64,000 nt of DNA from Amoebophrya sp. A120 (lineage: Eukaryota > Sar > Dinophyceae > Syndiniales > Amoebophryaceae), in NCBI GenBank assembly GCA_905178155.1, contig CAJINV010000003.1, positions 1,421,557 to 1,485,556 of the forward strand, read 5' to 3'. Below are positions 45,601 to 54,318 of this stretch, in pieces. Each line of letters begins with the position of its first letter. Position 1 is the stretch's first letter. A program made the translations under genes and the position numbers. The notes under the pieces are model-generated. The model was not told the origin of the DNA and searched no databases. It saw only the letters and a program-made list of their open reading frames with translations.

Positions 45601-47862
45601 TTTTTTACTCACACCTGCACCATTGATGCAGACAGACAGAGTGTTTTCTGTTGTTGAAAATCCTAACAGGAAACAACAAATGTTTAGGATTTACTCCTCT
45701 GATTGATATCAAAATGAAAACAGAGGGGCACATCAAGGCGTTGGAGGAACGTATTGCGGCCGAGGTGCAACGGAAGATCAAAACCGGCGAAGAGATCAAA
45801 CATCGAGAGAGTTTACTGATAAAGCAGAAAGAACTCCTGAAGGAACACCACATTCGGGAGAAGGACTTGACGCGAAAACTTCGCTCTGCGTCATTATCCG
45901 CGTCCATGCACACGAATCAGAGCTTGGTATAGTACAAGTACTTGTGATGTCTATCTGCTCCAGTTCTGTGCAGCATGTGTGTATTCGAAAGCTTCTAAAC
46001 TTTCTTTTGCAGTCTTGTTCTTTTTGTTTTTCAAACAGGTAGCAGGAATTCTGTATCTGTTTGCTGTCGAAGATGCTTTTCACCACCGTCTTTTAACCAA
46101 AATTCAGATCAATTCCACTACTGGGACGCGCCCCCCGCTCCCCCCAGGGTTGTCGATGCGCGGGTATGCGAACCCATTCCAGAAGTACAAGACGGACGGG
46201 TACTCTTCTCGCGACCCGAGCATTGCCGGACGCAACGAGGGTCGGTCGCCCGGGCTGACGTCGCAAGACGGTATTTCCTTGCAGGGCGACAACCCATTTT
46301 CCAACCCGCACGCCGAGTTCCCGGTTTCCGACTTCGGGCCCTCCTCAGCGATCCATGCGGCGTTCGCGGCCGGGGGGAGTAGCGCGGCGGGGCCGACCAG
46401 CTCTTTGCACATCCCGAGCAGCATGGTCCACACGCAGTCGCAGCAATCGCGCTTGAACACGAGCAGCATGATCCTGGATCCGAAGCGCGCGACCGGTGGC
46501 ACGACCAATTCCTCGACGGCGGAGAGGGAGGTGGACACGCCGATGTCCACAACGCAAACCGCGCAGGTGGTGGAAAATATGAACAGATTCGACCCCTTCG
46601 GCGGCGCCGCGGGGGACAACGTGTTTGTGAATCACGAGGCGCTCTCGAAAGGCAGTGGCAAGGTCGTGGACGACCACCATTTTGCGCCGAGCAGTCGACA
46701 GGTATCTGCCCCACCTTCCAACAAGCATTCGAAGGAACAGCCGCAGCCAATGGGTGTCGTTCTGCCCCCACCTGCGGCAGCTGGTGGTGCTCCTGCAGCC
46801 TCCGTTGTACAACCGGTGGTCAACAACGCGACAGCCAGCAAAACAAGCAGTTCGCCATTCGACGCTGTGCACCAACCCTCAAAACCGTCCTCCGTGCAGC
46901 CTTCCCCCTTCGATTCCATGTTTGAGCCGAGCAGTGCGACGCCTGCCTTGGAACAACAGCATCAACGACCGCCAAGTAAACCAGTGGCTCCAACCACCAC
47001 TTCTCACCCGTTCGGCGGGCCCGGGCCCAGTGCCGCAAGCGGACCCTTTGGTGGAGTTGCTGCACCTACTTCCTCCAAGCAGAACAGTGTCGGTGGTCTC
47101 TTTGAGGAGCAACCTGCTCCTCCAACGGTATCGAAGGAACACGTTGTGCCGCCACTGAACCTCTCGCGAGTCAGCAAGGAAAATAACGCGACGAACGCAT
47201 CGAAGACATCGTCCGTGCCGCCAGCGGGTAGTACTAGTAACGGAGGTCCCTTCGGCGCCGTTGCGCCACCGCAACCGCGGGGAACGACGAATCCGATGAT
47301 GGCTGTAGTTGCCCCCCCGGCGGCCACCACGGCTGCTGTCCCCGCACAGAAACCGATGCAGACGCGCGCAGCCATGGACATCAACTCGCTCGCGCAGGCT
47401 GCGCCTGCTCCTACCAGTACTTCGAAGGGTCCCTTTGACTCCCAGGATGACGACGGTGATTTTTTCGCGATGATGGGCGCCCCCGGTCCGGCCGTTCCGA
47501 CGAGGAAAAACAGCAACTTGGCAAACGGCAGCACTCCGCAAGCTGTCGTGCCCCCACAGCCTGCATTGCACAACTTTGCAAAGCCCACAGGTCCGTCGCC
47601 ATCTTCTCAGGCGTCTCTTTTCGGAACCGGGCAGCAGGTACAGCAGCAGCAACGAACTAGCGCCGCAGCACCGCCGCCACCGACAAATAACGGCATGAAG
47701 AAGTCGTCCGATCCGTTTGCTGGCCCGCATGCGAATGGCGGCGACTTCTTCGCTTCCATGGCAAAGCCCACAGCACCCTCAGTGGTCGCGCCTCCCGCAC
47801 CAGCCGCGCCGTCAAATAAGATGAGCGATCTCTGGGGCGACGGTCCGGACAGTCTGTTCTAG
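30689..47862 (+). CDS. Endocytic adaptor-like protein with DPF/NPF motifs and a coiled coil
   Basis: Nine exons (30689-30870, 32003-32070, 32223-32335, 32470-33186, 42476-43064, 44642-45109, 45315-45581, 45724-45926, 46108-47862) join in phase to 1453 residues over 17 kb. Residues 1-120 form a helical N-terminal domain I do not recognise (MTDPFAAVAS, RMRIRQVIGVLKQERFG). A long Pro/Ala/Gln-rich segment follows, then a coiled coil in exons 6-8 (EREAFQAEQAAFQAEREN). The C-terminal 580 residues are disordered. Short motifs recur: DPFGDVDPFG, NPFGG, NPFSN, SPFDAV, DPFAG, and a final SDLWGDGPDSLF. DPF motifs bind the AP-2 appendage and NPF motifs bind EH domains, so an Eps15/epsin-like role at clathrin-coated membranes is inferred; no EH or ENTH domain is recognised. 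Seven introns are GT-AG; intron 4 is a 9.3-kb introner carrying a LINE. Confidence 0.78.
31316..31343. repeat. Perfect 28-bp palindrome
   Basis: CCATCGTGTAACGT is followed directly by its reverse complement ACGTTACACGATGG. It sits in the middle of the block inserted in intron 1 of the adaptor-like gene. No protein-binding role can be assigned. Confidence 0.85.
31691..31761 (+). repeat. 12-bp minisatellite
   Basis: About six units of CAGAACTTGTTC or close variants (CAGAACTTGTCT, CAGAACTTGGCT). The array ends directly at the AG acceptor of the duplicated exon copy, so its last unit supplies that acceptor. Confidence 0.8.
33405..34391 (+). CDS. LINE ORF1, basic nucleic-acid-binding-like protein
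   Basis: 328 residues, very rich in Lys, Arg and Glu (KPPPKKEKKEEVRKL near the start; repeated RRM/KKKKKAKALLSKD patches later). It is predicted helical with no zinc knuckle or RRM visible. Its place upstream of the endonuclease-reverse transcriptase frame and its basic character fit an ORF1 protein that coats element RNA. No Cys-rich motif is present, unlike many ORF1 proteins. Confidence 0.75.
   Translation: MAFLVPRFKPPPKKEKKEEVRKLDRLSTLLEEMERDTEKLREKIEKEKKDPNERATVAELIEKRENDTKLTGKARPTMTIDEINKRRGSMKMRILKNLIEVRRKRKTPMTKWLRRTPEKDASGKALTMKQRQHIARAMRLKAGAEKMKKRFAAAIGSEETNTELEDERDKKRALGIVRLRRMSRIQWKIHIGDYMRRWRAQNKKKKKAKALLSKDRKEIINTNSKNARKKLAHALESEEGYREWQKRARALIETKSYKGNEALVSLSRVERLEHEKKRKQRAAQGQAKRMKEARKRENNTQRADRLRKIRERREEADKRATMRSAGGG
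34846..40500 (+). CDS. LINE ORF2, endonuclease and reverse transcriptase polyprotein
   Basis: A 1884-residue uninterrupted frame. After a charged leader, an apurinic-type endonuclease (EEP fold) starts at FWNINGVKRLNAI (about 88), with AGDLNCQY (about 273) and ESDHVALLADI (about 381), the catalytic Asp-Asn and Asp-His signatures. The reverse transcriptase has AGMDGLRQGIY (about 675), GLDASNYFNNIGL (about 835, first catalytic Asp) and CVQYVDDGTVVI (about 1026), i.e. YVDD rather than the common FADD. The thumb and a long Glu/Lys-rich C-terminal region of about 700 residues follow; I see no RNase H or CCHC knuckle. The length is well above typical LINE ORF2 proteins. Confidence 0.9.
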   Translation: MDGNERNEDRKVQESLLPREAPERRDDSKERTGAEEREGEMGEEKEDCNDNEEEPGGLWKGETQEETGEEEKKERDDGQDVLRRERHMFWNINGVKRLNAIRLVKAYRDIVPKITGASCAELKTAALTQDQAAFKHVEEEMKRLGMEGRPGIYFAAATDMKGVASEMNSGAVGIVYTDEMKKLPKKTMRKEIFRREKGGAFFQRDVTDKEDILLWMIAAEDERGMLVVAFYRRPAKDTPKDCEEVAYIRKQMQEMTSALEKMIEEAGIAILAGDLNCQYQIDEGGKVKFERERTGVQKVYFSEIIEPIQKIFNKHAETLTTGGPTCFRNPENPTTIDIVAIAEKRAKVVAKTCDRIQIPRTVKEENGEDKEAEGENKEEESDHVALLADIVWIPEPEKPTEEQKQKKEKEQKRWKFNARYTLMVPTVESSRQRIEIIKGKERLQKKNPVTQLVKWPRKSVTLERLQQVMEKAGTVPEDRRSMLGMQKWLMEKLGEAGVLKLKEVPKQDANYENWQKKKKEERKTQEKEEKNEETARQQEQKSKQDEMEKAWLASFAEKPKKEEKNEKAVYETARKVKEAVCGVGRGMPMGEAKEVTVGGTLVQGVEAATERIASSHLLKCEFVRKQNDKKHTYDGKELEKALRQLTQACKEVKSIRFTGPQLQAHVSKLNSEAAGMDGLRQGIYRALTPEQYQVLAEVFNRFLEEVEEYEMKRNEGRGPKLLEEHLNAAQVELLKKQTAATTAIEKIRTVIQGTAIMRVLLSVVVYEMVRVADKNDAFTRCGSASKPGASCQATALQVLETCHEGEERGEAETPDEREEGGNGKGKRRKETVVFGLDASNYFNNIGLPRAVAAYRAAKLHPCFIKLIIVTAWTKDLWIRNGDCYGHVLRHRELIQGAVETMLAGTLIFLPGVEIIAEFLEEIFNEDGRAEEERLKIAEAKMRTRIKRLYKGGDIDTTFPDYNVREEVDEIYLKEAQPVVTGYRKGEKVTTEQGKRKVNEKRKRVETRYYSGTLPGDGKRRWTLCVQYVDDGTVVIKFFIEDIQIVARALRAARWAYEEIYATEGQFLAPQKCEVATSIEDPLKVNVIRQAFQPFGILFEEKIFLKILGIKIVPKDKTEQAKALRGQVRQSIGIGQHLAYQVMAKRGRLNGEELTWVVQVFFVSAMIYFLPVMHLYFDLGDWAELMGEMALTIAETLGMTTEAVEELMARTETTAETFYRVVFGMNLLGLADPYTMGLKTLRATAQANYLTDPALFAPLATTPVKVVGEAKAGIPKTEERKMLKRKEADIALLRALKDGATVRLSPGSDLRAVGIVKERSARAPLRVEDQYTHRGNAGLVVSRNRKGGLGKKGQSNRMQKIWVKHAGNERSTTVTVQEASERTETHLRTIETKVEHLKTEIRTEERTFVAYCNNAMRAIEIVTEKRKKEGGAVQIILLDYNELREKTRGILRKGHGIGLELQETIEKAESEDPGLNIVTRREKGNASRAETIRNIDGGTKEEIPLRVANVLNHDNEYTDWVRFDFGTKRIPLKPVWEWPEMSKIERQVYIHRKMKDEETEGDKKKEKAEAGDGEEMKQGLGEKDSAKSQKRKETKKNTNTERVGKGSGAASSQSRNSRENVERKQEEKGEERREGETLSETILRLIEKEKKKAEETGDEMAQGAFRIIQKATKLLQEVEEANKEDDGRKLNEKERGREEGDQEERISENGEEEEKKSFYEAQEYEGTRRGYVFKRGAMGQGYYIDQGPEEATRTFFRNLVAWGEEEKRDAINKERAEEGQDEKGVDQEQQKRRKVEKQDKEASQNGGSEDEKKKRTTEASNFPTVEKLMADDPMTLMQKENVQREKEKRIQEEKRRRRQRKYETPMQRELAQMYRALEKENSDGK
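41510..42356 (+). mobile_element. Short companion insertion sharing the LINE 3' end
   Basis: This block starts with the same CACCTAGGGGTAT...CAGAGGCTAAATCTG units as the LINE 3' region and ends with the same GGTACTACTACTACT tail. Between them lies about 700 bp of GC-rich sequence bounded by GTAGTGAGGTC (41617-41627) and its complement GACCTCACTAC (42309-42319), with many short palindromes (GCGGCCGC, GGGGCGCCC). It codes for nothing recognisable. It looks like a 5'-truncated or SINE-like element mobilised by the LINE, with a further inverted-repeat insert. Confidence 0.7.
43190..44344. mobile_element. Inverted-repeat (MITE-like) element in intron 5 of the adaptor-like gene
   Basis: A 1155-bp block with perfect 20-bp terminal inverted repeats: GGTAACCAAATGCGTGCGCG at 43190-43209 and its complement at 44325-44344. 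No target duplication is obvious. Just inside the left end is a GC-only hairpin around 43205-43265. A long near-perfect palindrome lies at 44127-44187. The middle has diverged direct repeats (GGGCCACTTAGAAA twice). No coding capacity was seen, so it would need a transposase in trans if mobile. Confidence 0.75.
44127..44187. repeat. Long hairpin palindrome
   Basis: The left arm begins CCGGATTTCGCATTCAA and the right arm ends TTGAATGCGAATCCGG, about 30 bp each with one or two mismatches and a 2-bp loop, centred on CGCAGGAACCTGCG. It lies inside the 1.15-kb inverted-repeat element. Confidence 0.8.
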
Positions 47863-48956
47863 TGCGGGGGAAAAGTAGTCGGAGACAAAGGCAAACGAGG
47901 ACGAGAACTGCGTAAGCATTGTCACGCCCGCCCGAAAAGGCTAGCTACTGCTCTCGGAAGGAAAAAAATCAACAGTATTTTATCACGCTCAAGAAATTGA
48001 TGATGAAGCATCGTATATCGTTTGAAATCTGTATATGCTACAAACACGACCTTTCACAGCGACTCGAGTACTCGCTTTTGCCGACGCGCGCACCAGTTTC
48101 AAGAAAAAGGGGGCGCGTCGGGTCGCTCTGTATGTAAAAAACTTTGTACAACTACTACTCCGTGGTATTACACTTTACACCCTTCGCCCCCAACTGCGTG
48201 CGACCACGTTGAGCCGATTTGTCACTTCATCAGGAACGATTTGTCCCACGCTACTGCTTTGCTGCTGATGCAACGTCCGGCAATTTTTTGCGTTGGACAG
48301 CACTCAACTAGCTTGGCGATTGGGTAGCGCAATCTTTTTCTTGATTGGCGATCGACCTCAACACGCATCATGTAGAAACAATCATTCATGTTTGTACTTA
48401 CACACCGACCCTGGCCACTCCGTAGCGATACTTGGGTCCAAACCAAACTCCGTGTTGTCCTCACGCACGATTTTTATTGGCGACGTTGTGAAGCGACGAC
48501 CTCTACGTCAAATTCACATATCTTGTGCGACACCGATATTGTAGCAATTTTTTGTCCGATGTAGCAGCAAGCTTTGATTTTTCTACCGCGAAAATTTCAA
48601 CCCCTAGTAGAGACCTTCACCTGTACCGAAACAAAAAGCATCACTCCATCGAGTGATTGCAAACCTTGGCGTCTGTATTCGAAGAAAAACTACGAATTTT
48701 TATAGTACGCGCTACTCGGGGTGTGCTGGCGCAGGAGGAGTGCTGGTCTTCACACTCATGGCCCCCGTCGAGAAGGAGTTCCAAAATTAATGTTCAAACT
48801 CGTTGGGAAACTCGCTGTCTTGTTCTTTGTTTTTTTTTTTTGGTGCATGTTGACCGACGACGAGTGAAACGGTTTCACGACTCTTGAACGGGCTCCTTCA
48901 GTGTAGAAGCGCTACTATTTTTGTTCAATTCGATCGCTCATGATCAAGATGATGAG
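47863..48956. other. Intergenic
   Basis: About 1.1 kb with only short frames on both strands, none with a recognisable product. The last 100 bases contain a T run (48829-48841). No RNA gene was recognised. Confidence 0.5.
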
Positions 48957-51563
48957 ATGGATCACATGCGTTTTCGGCAGTGGCGGGCCATTTTGTGTTT
49001 CGCTATCGTGGACGTAGTCCAGCTTTTTTCTCCGACGTCCACTTTGCAGCAGTTCCCGTTTTTAATTACGGTTGTCGCTGAGCAATACCGGACGAGCGTC
49101 GAAGAAGTAGAAAATGAGAACGAGCCAACTACCGCTCCTGAAAAGCTCCCCCGGGAGATCACCTTCCTGTTCACGGACTCTCACGGACGCTTGGCCCTGC
49201 AGCATGGATGCATGTGCGATGGCGGCGCCAACATTTACACGATTCCAAACGCCTACCGGCAGTTCGCGCAGTCCTGGCGGGGGATGCAGTGGCACCGTTG
49301 GTGGGACGGTACCGAGGACCGGTATTTCTACCCCCACCGAAACGGTGTCGTCTGCGAGCGCGACTCCCTGGCGTACGAAGCACGCGCCCGGCGGAGGCGG
49401 CGAAAGCGGGGAACGGCCAGGCGTGGGGACTACGACAGCGGTGGACCACGCGGAAAGAACCACGCCTCGTCGTCGGCGGAGGACGAGAACCGTTCAGCGC
49501 GGACCGGGGATATTAATAGTAGTGCCAACACTAGAAGTAGTAGTACCGGGCTAGTGCTGGAGGGGGCTGCTCCAGGAGATCATGACGGCCAAGGTCTTCA
49601 GAGCGCGCTGTTAAAAGGAGACCAAAATAAAGGCAAGCGGCGAAAGGAGAAGAACGCCGAACACGACGACTTCTTGCTAGAAGAGGACCTAGACGACCAC
49701 TATTTGGTGAACTCGGTGATGAATATGACGCACTTCCAGCACCGGTTGCCGAGCAAATATCCCTGGTTAGCAGCACTGCAACCGTGGGTTTGTGTGGTGC
49801 GGAAAAAACGAAAGGAGAGTGGTGCTTATCTGGACATCACAGTCGCGTTTTGGATGGCGGTGGGGACGCGACCGTTCCGGCCCTCCTTCCTCCTATCGCT
49901 GAAAAAGCTTTTCAACGTGGGCACCCGGGAGCGAGGAGACCCAGACCTGGTGCTTGACAAGCAGAACGGCGCGAGCATGGACGTGTTGTCCTGGTATCGC
50001 GAAAACTTCTTTCCGTTCTTGCGTGAGTTACTGGCGATGCTGATAATACCTGTTGTACCAGGACGAGGACAAGATGAGGCCAAGGACATCGTAAGAAAGC
50101 CTACGAACAACAACGCGCGTTATAATCTTCTACCGCCAGCAGCTGCTGCTGGTCCTGGTGCTCCCCCTGCCCCTGCCTCCCCGTCTCCTGTCGTTCCCCC
50201 TCAGCGCAACTCGGTTGTCCGTGCAGTGTTCAGCTTGGACTCGATCTTTTTGGCGTGGCTGCGCTTTTACCCGCATTTCGTGCGAGTGGCGGAAGAGACG
50301 AAGCGCGGCGTCGAAATCGTCCGGCCGCCGCAAAAAGAGCCTCGCGGGGCGGTGGACCCCTTCTACCAACACGTCGTCGATGTGCTGGAGGAAGCATACG
50401 AGTTCGAAGCCTGCGGCACGAACAGGACCGGGAAGCCTGTTGAAGTAGACGCGGTCGCGGAGAAAAGTTGGCCGCGAGAACAAGTGAGTGCAATAAATAA
50501 GGCGGACCAGCAGCACACGGTGGCCAATTCCAGCGCTATAAGTTCGTCTGCGGTACTAGTACGGCATGATCCCACTAGTGGGCAAAGGCGTGGACGAGAA
50601 GTTCAAGTTGTACACGCTGCTCTGTCCCCTTCTTGCGAGAAGAACTCTGCCGTTGTGCGCGCTTCGCAGTACGGGAACATGTTCCGACGGGGTCTTCCCG
50701 GAACTCGTCCGACGCGCATCGAAACGGGGGTCCGGGCGGAGGTCTTGTCTTTTCTGGACAGCGACTATAAATTTGAACAAGGACGACAAAGTCAAAGCAT
50801 GCGCGTCGTGCCGGGAAACAAGCGGAACGACGACGAATTTTCCAGGAATAAAGTTTCCTTTGCCTCTCGCGAACGTTACTTGCGGCTCCATCCTCACCGG
50901 CATGGTGCGGGCGTTCTTTCGGCTTTCGCGTTGAACTTCACGAGACTGGTGTTTGATTTTGAAGCCTTTTTCGCCGAGCATTTGGACGACGGGCTATTGT
51001 TTAACGCCAATCACTCCGCTGCGAGAAATGCAACATTTTTACCAGAGATTGTGATTATGAACACGCACCGGCACTTGCCCCGGTACGCCTGGTTGCGCAG
51101 TGAAAACAGTTCCTGCAAAGGACTTGACTCCGCCGGTCGAGTGTCGGAGCAAGAGCTGCGGCGAACCACGCACTACTGGGGGCACTTCTCTCCGGTGCAC
51201 GCGACGGTTCTGGGCATGGTGCAGGCCGTGAACGACTGGCGAAGTGGAAGCGATACAACTTCTAACAGTGCTAGAAGCAACGAGAATTATTCAGTAAGCC
51301 CAGAGCGATCGCGCCGTCCTTGGGAATGGTTAGATTTCAACGCCAAATTTAACCAGCTCGTGTCTCTGCACCGGCGGAACGAGGCGGATTACAGTGCCGG
51401 CACTTCTGCGGAGAACCTCCGACCAACACCCGCGGGGTGGATGCTACCCGTCTCCGCGTGCAACAAAAGTCATCTGTTTGAACTCGACGGGCACCACCTG
51501 GGGCCCTGGGCCAGTAGCTATCATTACCAACTCATGAAACAAAGCAGGACGCCGGTGGAATGA
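48957..51563 (+). CDS. Membrane-anchored unknown protein, possibly SGNH-like
   Basis: A single exon encodes 868 residues from ATG 48957; the upstream in-frame extension has no ATG. A hydrophobic stretch (WRAILCFAIVDVVQLFSP) near residue 10 suggests a signal anchor. REITFLFTDSHGRLALQHG (about 70) has an Asp-Ser pair in a beta-strand context. The C-terminus ELDGHHLGPWASSYHYQL offers an Asp-x-His. The combination recalls SGNH/GDSL-type sugar O-acetyltransferases or esterases, but the similarity is weak. A central, highly charged and Ser-rich insert (residues 150-260) and another Pro/Ala insert separate the parts. A secretory-pathway enzyme acting on glycans is a guess only. Confidence 0.6.
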   Translation: MDHMRFRQWRAILCFAIVDVVQLFSPTSTLQQFPFLITVVAEQYRTSVEEVENENEPTTAPEKLPREITFLFTDSHGRLALQHGCMCDGGANIYTIPNAYRQFAQSWRGMQWHRWWDGTEDRYFYPHRNGVVCERDSLAYEARARRRRRKRGTARRGDYDSGGPRGKNHASSSAEDENRSARTGDINSSANTRSSSTGLVLEGAAPGDHDGQGLQSALLKGDQNKGKRRKEKNAEHDDFLLEEDLDDHYLVNSVMNMTHFQHRLPSKYPWLAALQPWVCVVRKKRKESGAYLDITVAFWMAVGTRPFRPSFLLSLKKLFNVGTRERGDPDLVLDKQNGASMDVLSWYRENFFPFLRELLAMLIIPVVPGRGQDEAKDIVRKPTNNNARYNLLPPAAAAGPGAPPAPASPSPVVPPQRNSVVRAVFSLDSIFLAWLRFYPHFVRVAEETKRGVEIVRPPQKEPRGAVDPFYQHVVDVLEEAYEFEACGTNRTGKPVEVDAVAEKSWPREQVSAINKADQQHTVANSSAISSSAVLVRHDPTSGQRRGREVQVVHAALSPSCEKNSAVVRASQYGNMFRRGLPGTRPTRIETGVRAEVLSFLDSDYKFEQGRQSQSMRVVPGNKRNDDEFSRNKVSFASRERYLRLHPHRHGAGVLSAFALNFTRLVFDFEAFFAEHLDDGLLFNANHSAARNATFLPEIVIMNTHRHLPRYAWLRSENSSCKGLDSAGRVSEQELRRTTHYWGHFSPVHATVLGMVQAVNDWRSGSDTTSNSARSNENYSVSPERSRRPWEWLDFNAKFNQLVSLHRRNEADYSAGTSAENLRPTPAGWMLPVSACNKSHLFELDGHHLGPWASSYHYQLMKQSRTPVE

Positions 51564-51903
51564 CATCATTTTGAGCAGAACATTGAGTACTTATTGCGAA
51601 CGGTAGTTCTTGGATTGCGAGACCTAAAAGTACTTATTTTGACGAGGAACAAAATCAAAATCTTTGGGTTTGGCACACGTAGTACATCTTGGGGCGCGAT
51701 AACCCATGCCGCTTGTGAGCCGCGTGACGGTGCGGTGGTTCGCAATTTTTTTGGCCGATTTCGATAAATACGAAAACAGAACTGCCACGTTAGTACAAGA
51801 TTAGAAAGGAGGTCAGAAACATGATAGTACACCTTCCAAGACAGTAGAGTGGATCTAAACTTCGTTTTTTCTTTCTCTGGTACAACAACGAAGCGCAAGA
51901 AAA
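51564..51903. other. Intergenic
   Basis: 340 bases without a supported gene or repeat. The 60 bases before the next ATG are pyrimidine-rich. Confidence 0.5.
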
Positions 51904-54318
51904 ATGCGGCAGCCGGTGCCTCGGGCACACCTTACGACAGGGCGTTCTTTTCTGTTGCAATTGCGGTCTTTTGCTCGTCAGTCGAAGGGAAGTGCCATCC
52001 GACAGAAGGCCGATAAGAGCCGGCTAAGCAGCCTGGACCGCGAGCACCAGAAAACTAAAAGACTGGCGGTCGACGCCCTGGAGACGCGGAACGAGTGGAG
52101 CACGACCAGGGACCCCGGTGCCACGGACGCCGCGGAGAAATACGCAAAAGCAGTGTCGCGGCGATCGCAATTCGAGCTTCCGGAGGCACCCAGTGGCGTG
52201 CGCAAGAGAAGTTTGGCGCAGCTCGGTGGAGGCGAAAACAGAAGTTCCTCCTCGTCGTCATCTTCGAGTGTACTAACCACTGCGCAAAGTGGTCGCGCAC
52301 CGAGTCAGCGGTCCGTCGGAGACATCACCGACGCGGAGATCCGCGGAATCTTTCCCGCCGACGTGCTCTCGTCTCCGTATCCTGCGGCGAGCCGGCTGGT
52401 GAAGCGTCCACATCTCTGGATGGACAGCTGCATGCCAGGGGAAAGCGCTGAAGATGAGCACGGGGACGATTCCGACAGCAGACTAAAAGAGATCGCCGAA
52501 TGCGAAGCGGAGTTACAGCGGCTTGGAGCTGGTGGTGGTGCAACTACAACAACTGGGAGCGACCACACTGAGACCAACGATGTTGACCTCGCGTACACGG
52601 ACCTAATCGACGGCGACGACGATGCATTGGTCGACCAAGCATCCTCGACGTCTTCGCGCAGTGCGGCAAAGAGCGATTACAACACGCGAGAACAACAAGA
52701 AATCGTGGTTCCCAAGTTGGCCGACGTGGGTAAGTTCGAGCGGTTTTCCCGTGACGACCTACTGGAGCTGCTGCCCGAGGGTTTGGGTGGGGAGCTGTCG
52801 CGTGACCTGATTTTGATTCCAAGCCAAACAAAAGATGTCGGTTTTATGCTGCGTAAGCCGACAGTGGAGATCCTGACACAAATGGCCTACCTGCAAAAAG
52901 ACGCAGAACAGGTCTTCGATAAGAACAGTGGAACAGGCGGACCTCCACAGGATTCGACATTAGACGGAGTGTTCGACGTGCGAAGTAAAAATTACGGAAA
53001 GAGGAATTTCTTATCCCCGCCACATCGAAATCGGGCCGCCTTAATTTCTTCCCGCGCAGGGTGGCTGTTGGAAGGGAAGAAGGGTGTCGGGAAGAGCGCC
53101 GTTTTGAATCACGTGGTCGCGTGGGCCCGGAGGAACGGGTGGCTGGTCGTTTTCGAACCGTTCGCTGCAAATTATGCGAAGGAAATTTCGGACATTGCCC
53201 GGTCCTCCAACTCCGGCATCTACGTGCAGAACTCCCACGCGAGACGGTTTCTGGAGCGGACTTTGTTGAAAAACGCGGAATTCTTCGAGCAGATTCCGGT
53301 CGACCTCGCCGTGTACGGCAGGGCCTGTGTGGACGGGGAACCCAGCGGAAAAGTGCACCAGGTCTACGACGAGCTCATCCAAAAAGCGGTGGACAAAGAG
53401 CTCGGCGCTAGTACTGCGGGAGAAGATCATGCGAATACCTCCTCCTCGTCCTCAACAGTGGAAAGGAATCGCGAGCGCCTACGGTGCTTCGAGAAGTACC
53501 GCAGGCGGGTGGTCCTGCCCTCGCTCAAGGCGCAGCTGCCCGAGCCCGAGAACCTGTACCAAATAGTGCAGTTCGGGCTCGACCACGAAACCTGGGCCAC
53601 GCAAGCGGTGGCGGAGCTGATGCGGCAGCTGCAGGTGCAGACAAAGTTCCCGGTGCTGGTCTGCGTGGACGAGTGGAACGAGTGCTTTCCCGTCTCCGAT
53701 TTTGTTTCCATGCGGTACGACGGCACCAGATTCGGCGGCTACATCCCGGCGTACCACTTGTCCATGTGCCGGCGGTTTTGCGATTTCGACGGGCACCGGT
53801 TCATATCAAATGCAAAAATGTCTGGGTCTGGAAGATTTTGAAATTTGTCATGCTTGTCTGGCATGACCAAAAAGTTTGTGATGTGTGTCCAAGAAGAGAC
53901 CCTTTTGCCTGTCATACAAAAACGCAGTCTGTCATGCGAGAAACGCAACACAAAGAAGCGCAGATATTTCTCATGCTTGCCTGTGCATTACAGAGCATTC
54001 ACTATTCCCAGCGCAGCATTACAAGTTTCCAGACCCAGACATTTTTGCAATGCATAGTTCAAGCGCGGGCTGAAGCTGTACTCGACGTCCTGGTACCGGA
54101 TGAACCGGCGGGATTACCGCCCGGAGCTCTTGGGTGTGAAGCCGGAAAGCATCAAGCAGGTGCGCGAGTTCTCCCCGTTCGAGTTTGCAAACTACTGTGC
54201 GTATTTCCGGTTACAGAACATTACCTACAACTTTCCGCGGGAGAAGCTCGAGCAGTTCTGGATGCTCACCCAAGGAAATGGGTGGCAGGCACGCAGAACG
54301 CTCAGTATGCTGTACTAG
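51904..54318 (+). CDS. DAP3: Mitochondrial ribosomal protein mS29 (DAP3)
   Basis: Exons 51904-53803 and 54062-54318 encode 718 residues. DAP3 is a GTP-binding P-loop protein of the small mitochondrial ribosomal subunit. Seen here: MLRKPTVEILTQMAYL, which is typical just before the nucleotide-binding domain; Walker A as GWLLEGKKGVGKSAVLNHVV (about 391); Walker B/sensor as VLVCVDEWNECF (about 587); and the C-terminal KLYSTSWYRMNRRDY and PRELE-like helical tail. Residues 1-25 (MRQPVPRAHLTTGRSFLLQL) look like a mitochondrial presequence. Residues 30-280 form a Ser/Asp-rich extension absent from animal homologues (about 400 residues). The only intron is a family A introner between the Walker B region and the C-terminal domain. 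Confidence 0.9.
53804..54056 (+). mobile_element. Introner element, family A, in the mS29 gene
   Basis: 253 bp between GTTCA copies (53799-53803 and 54057-54061). The left end starts TATCAAATGCAAAAATG. The right end is the complement of TATGCATTGCAAAAATG, so the outer 10 bases have diverged while TCTGGGTCTGGAA is conserved. Removal with one GTTCA gives GHRFKRGLKLYSTSWY in frame. The interior has many TGTCATGC motifs. The boundaries are not GT-AG. Confidence 0.92.
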
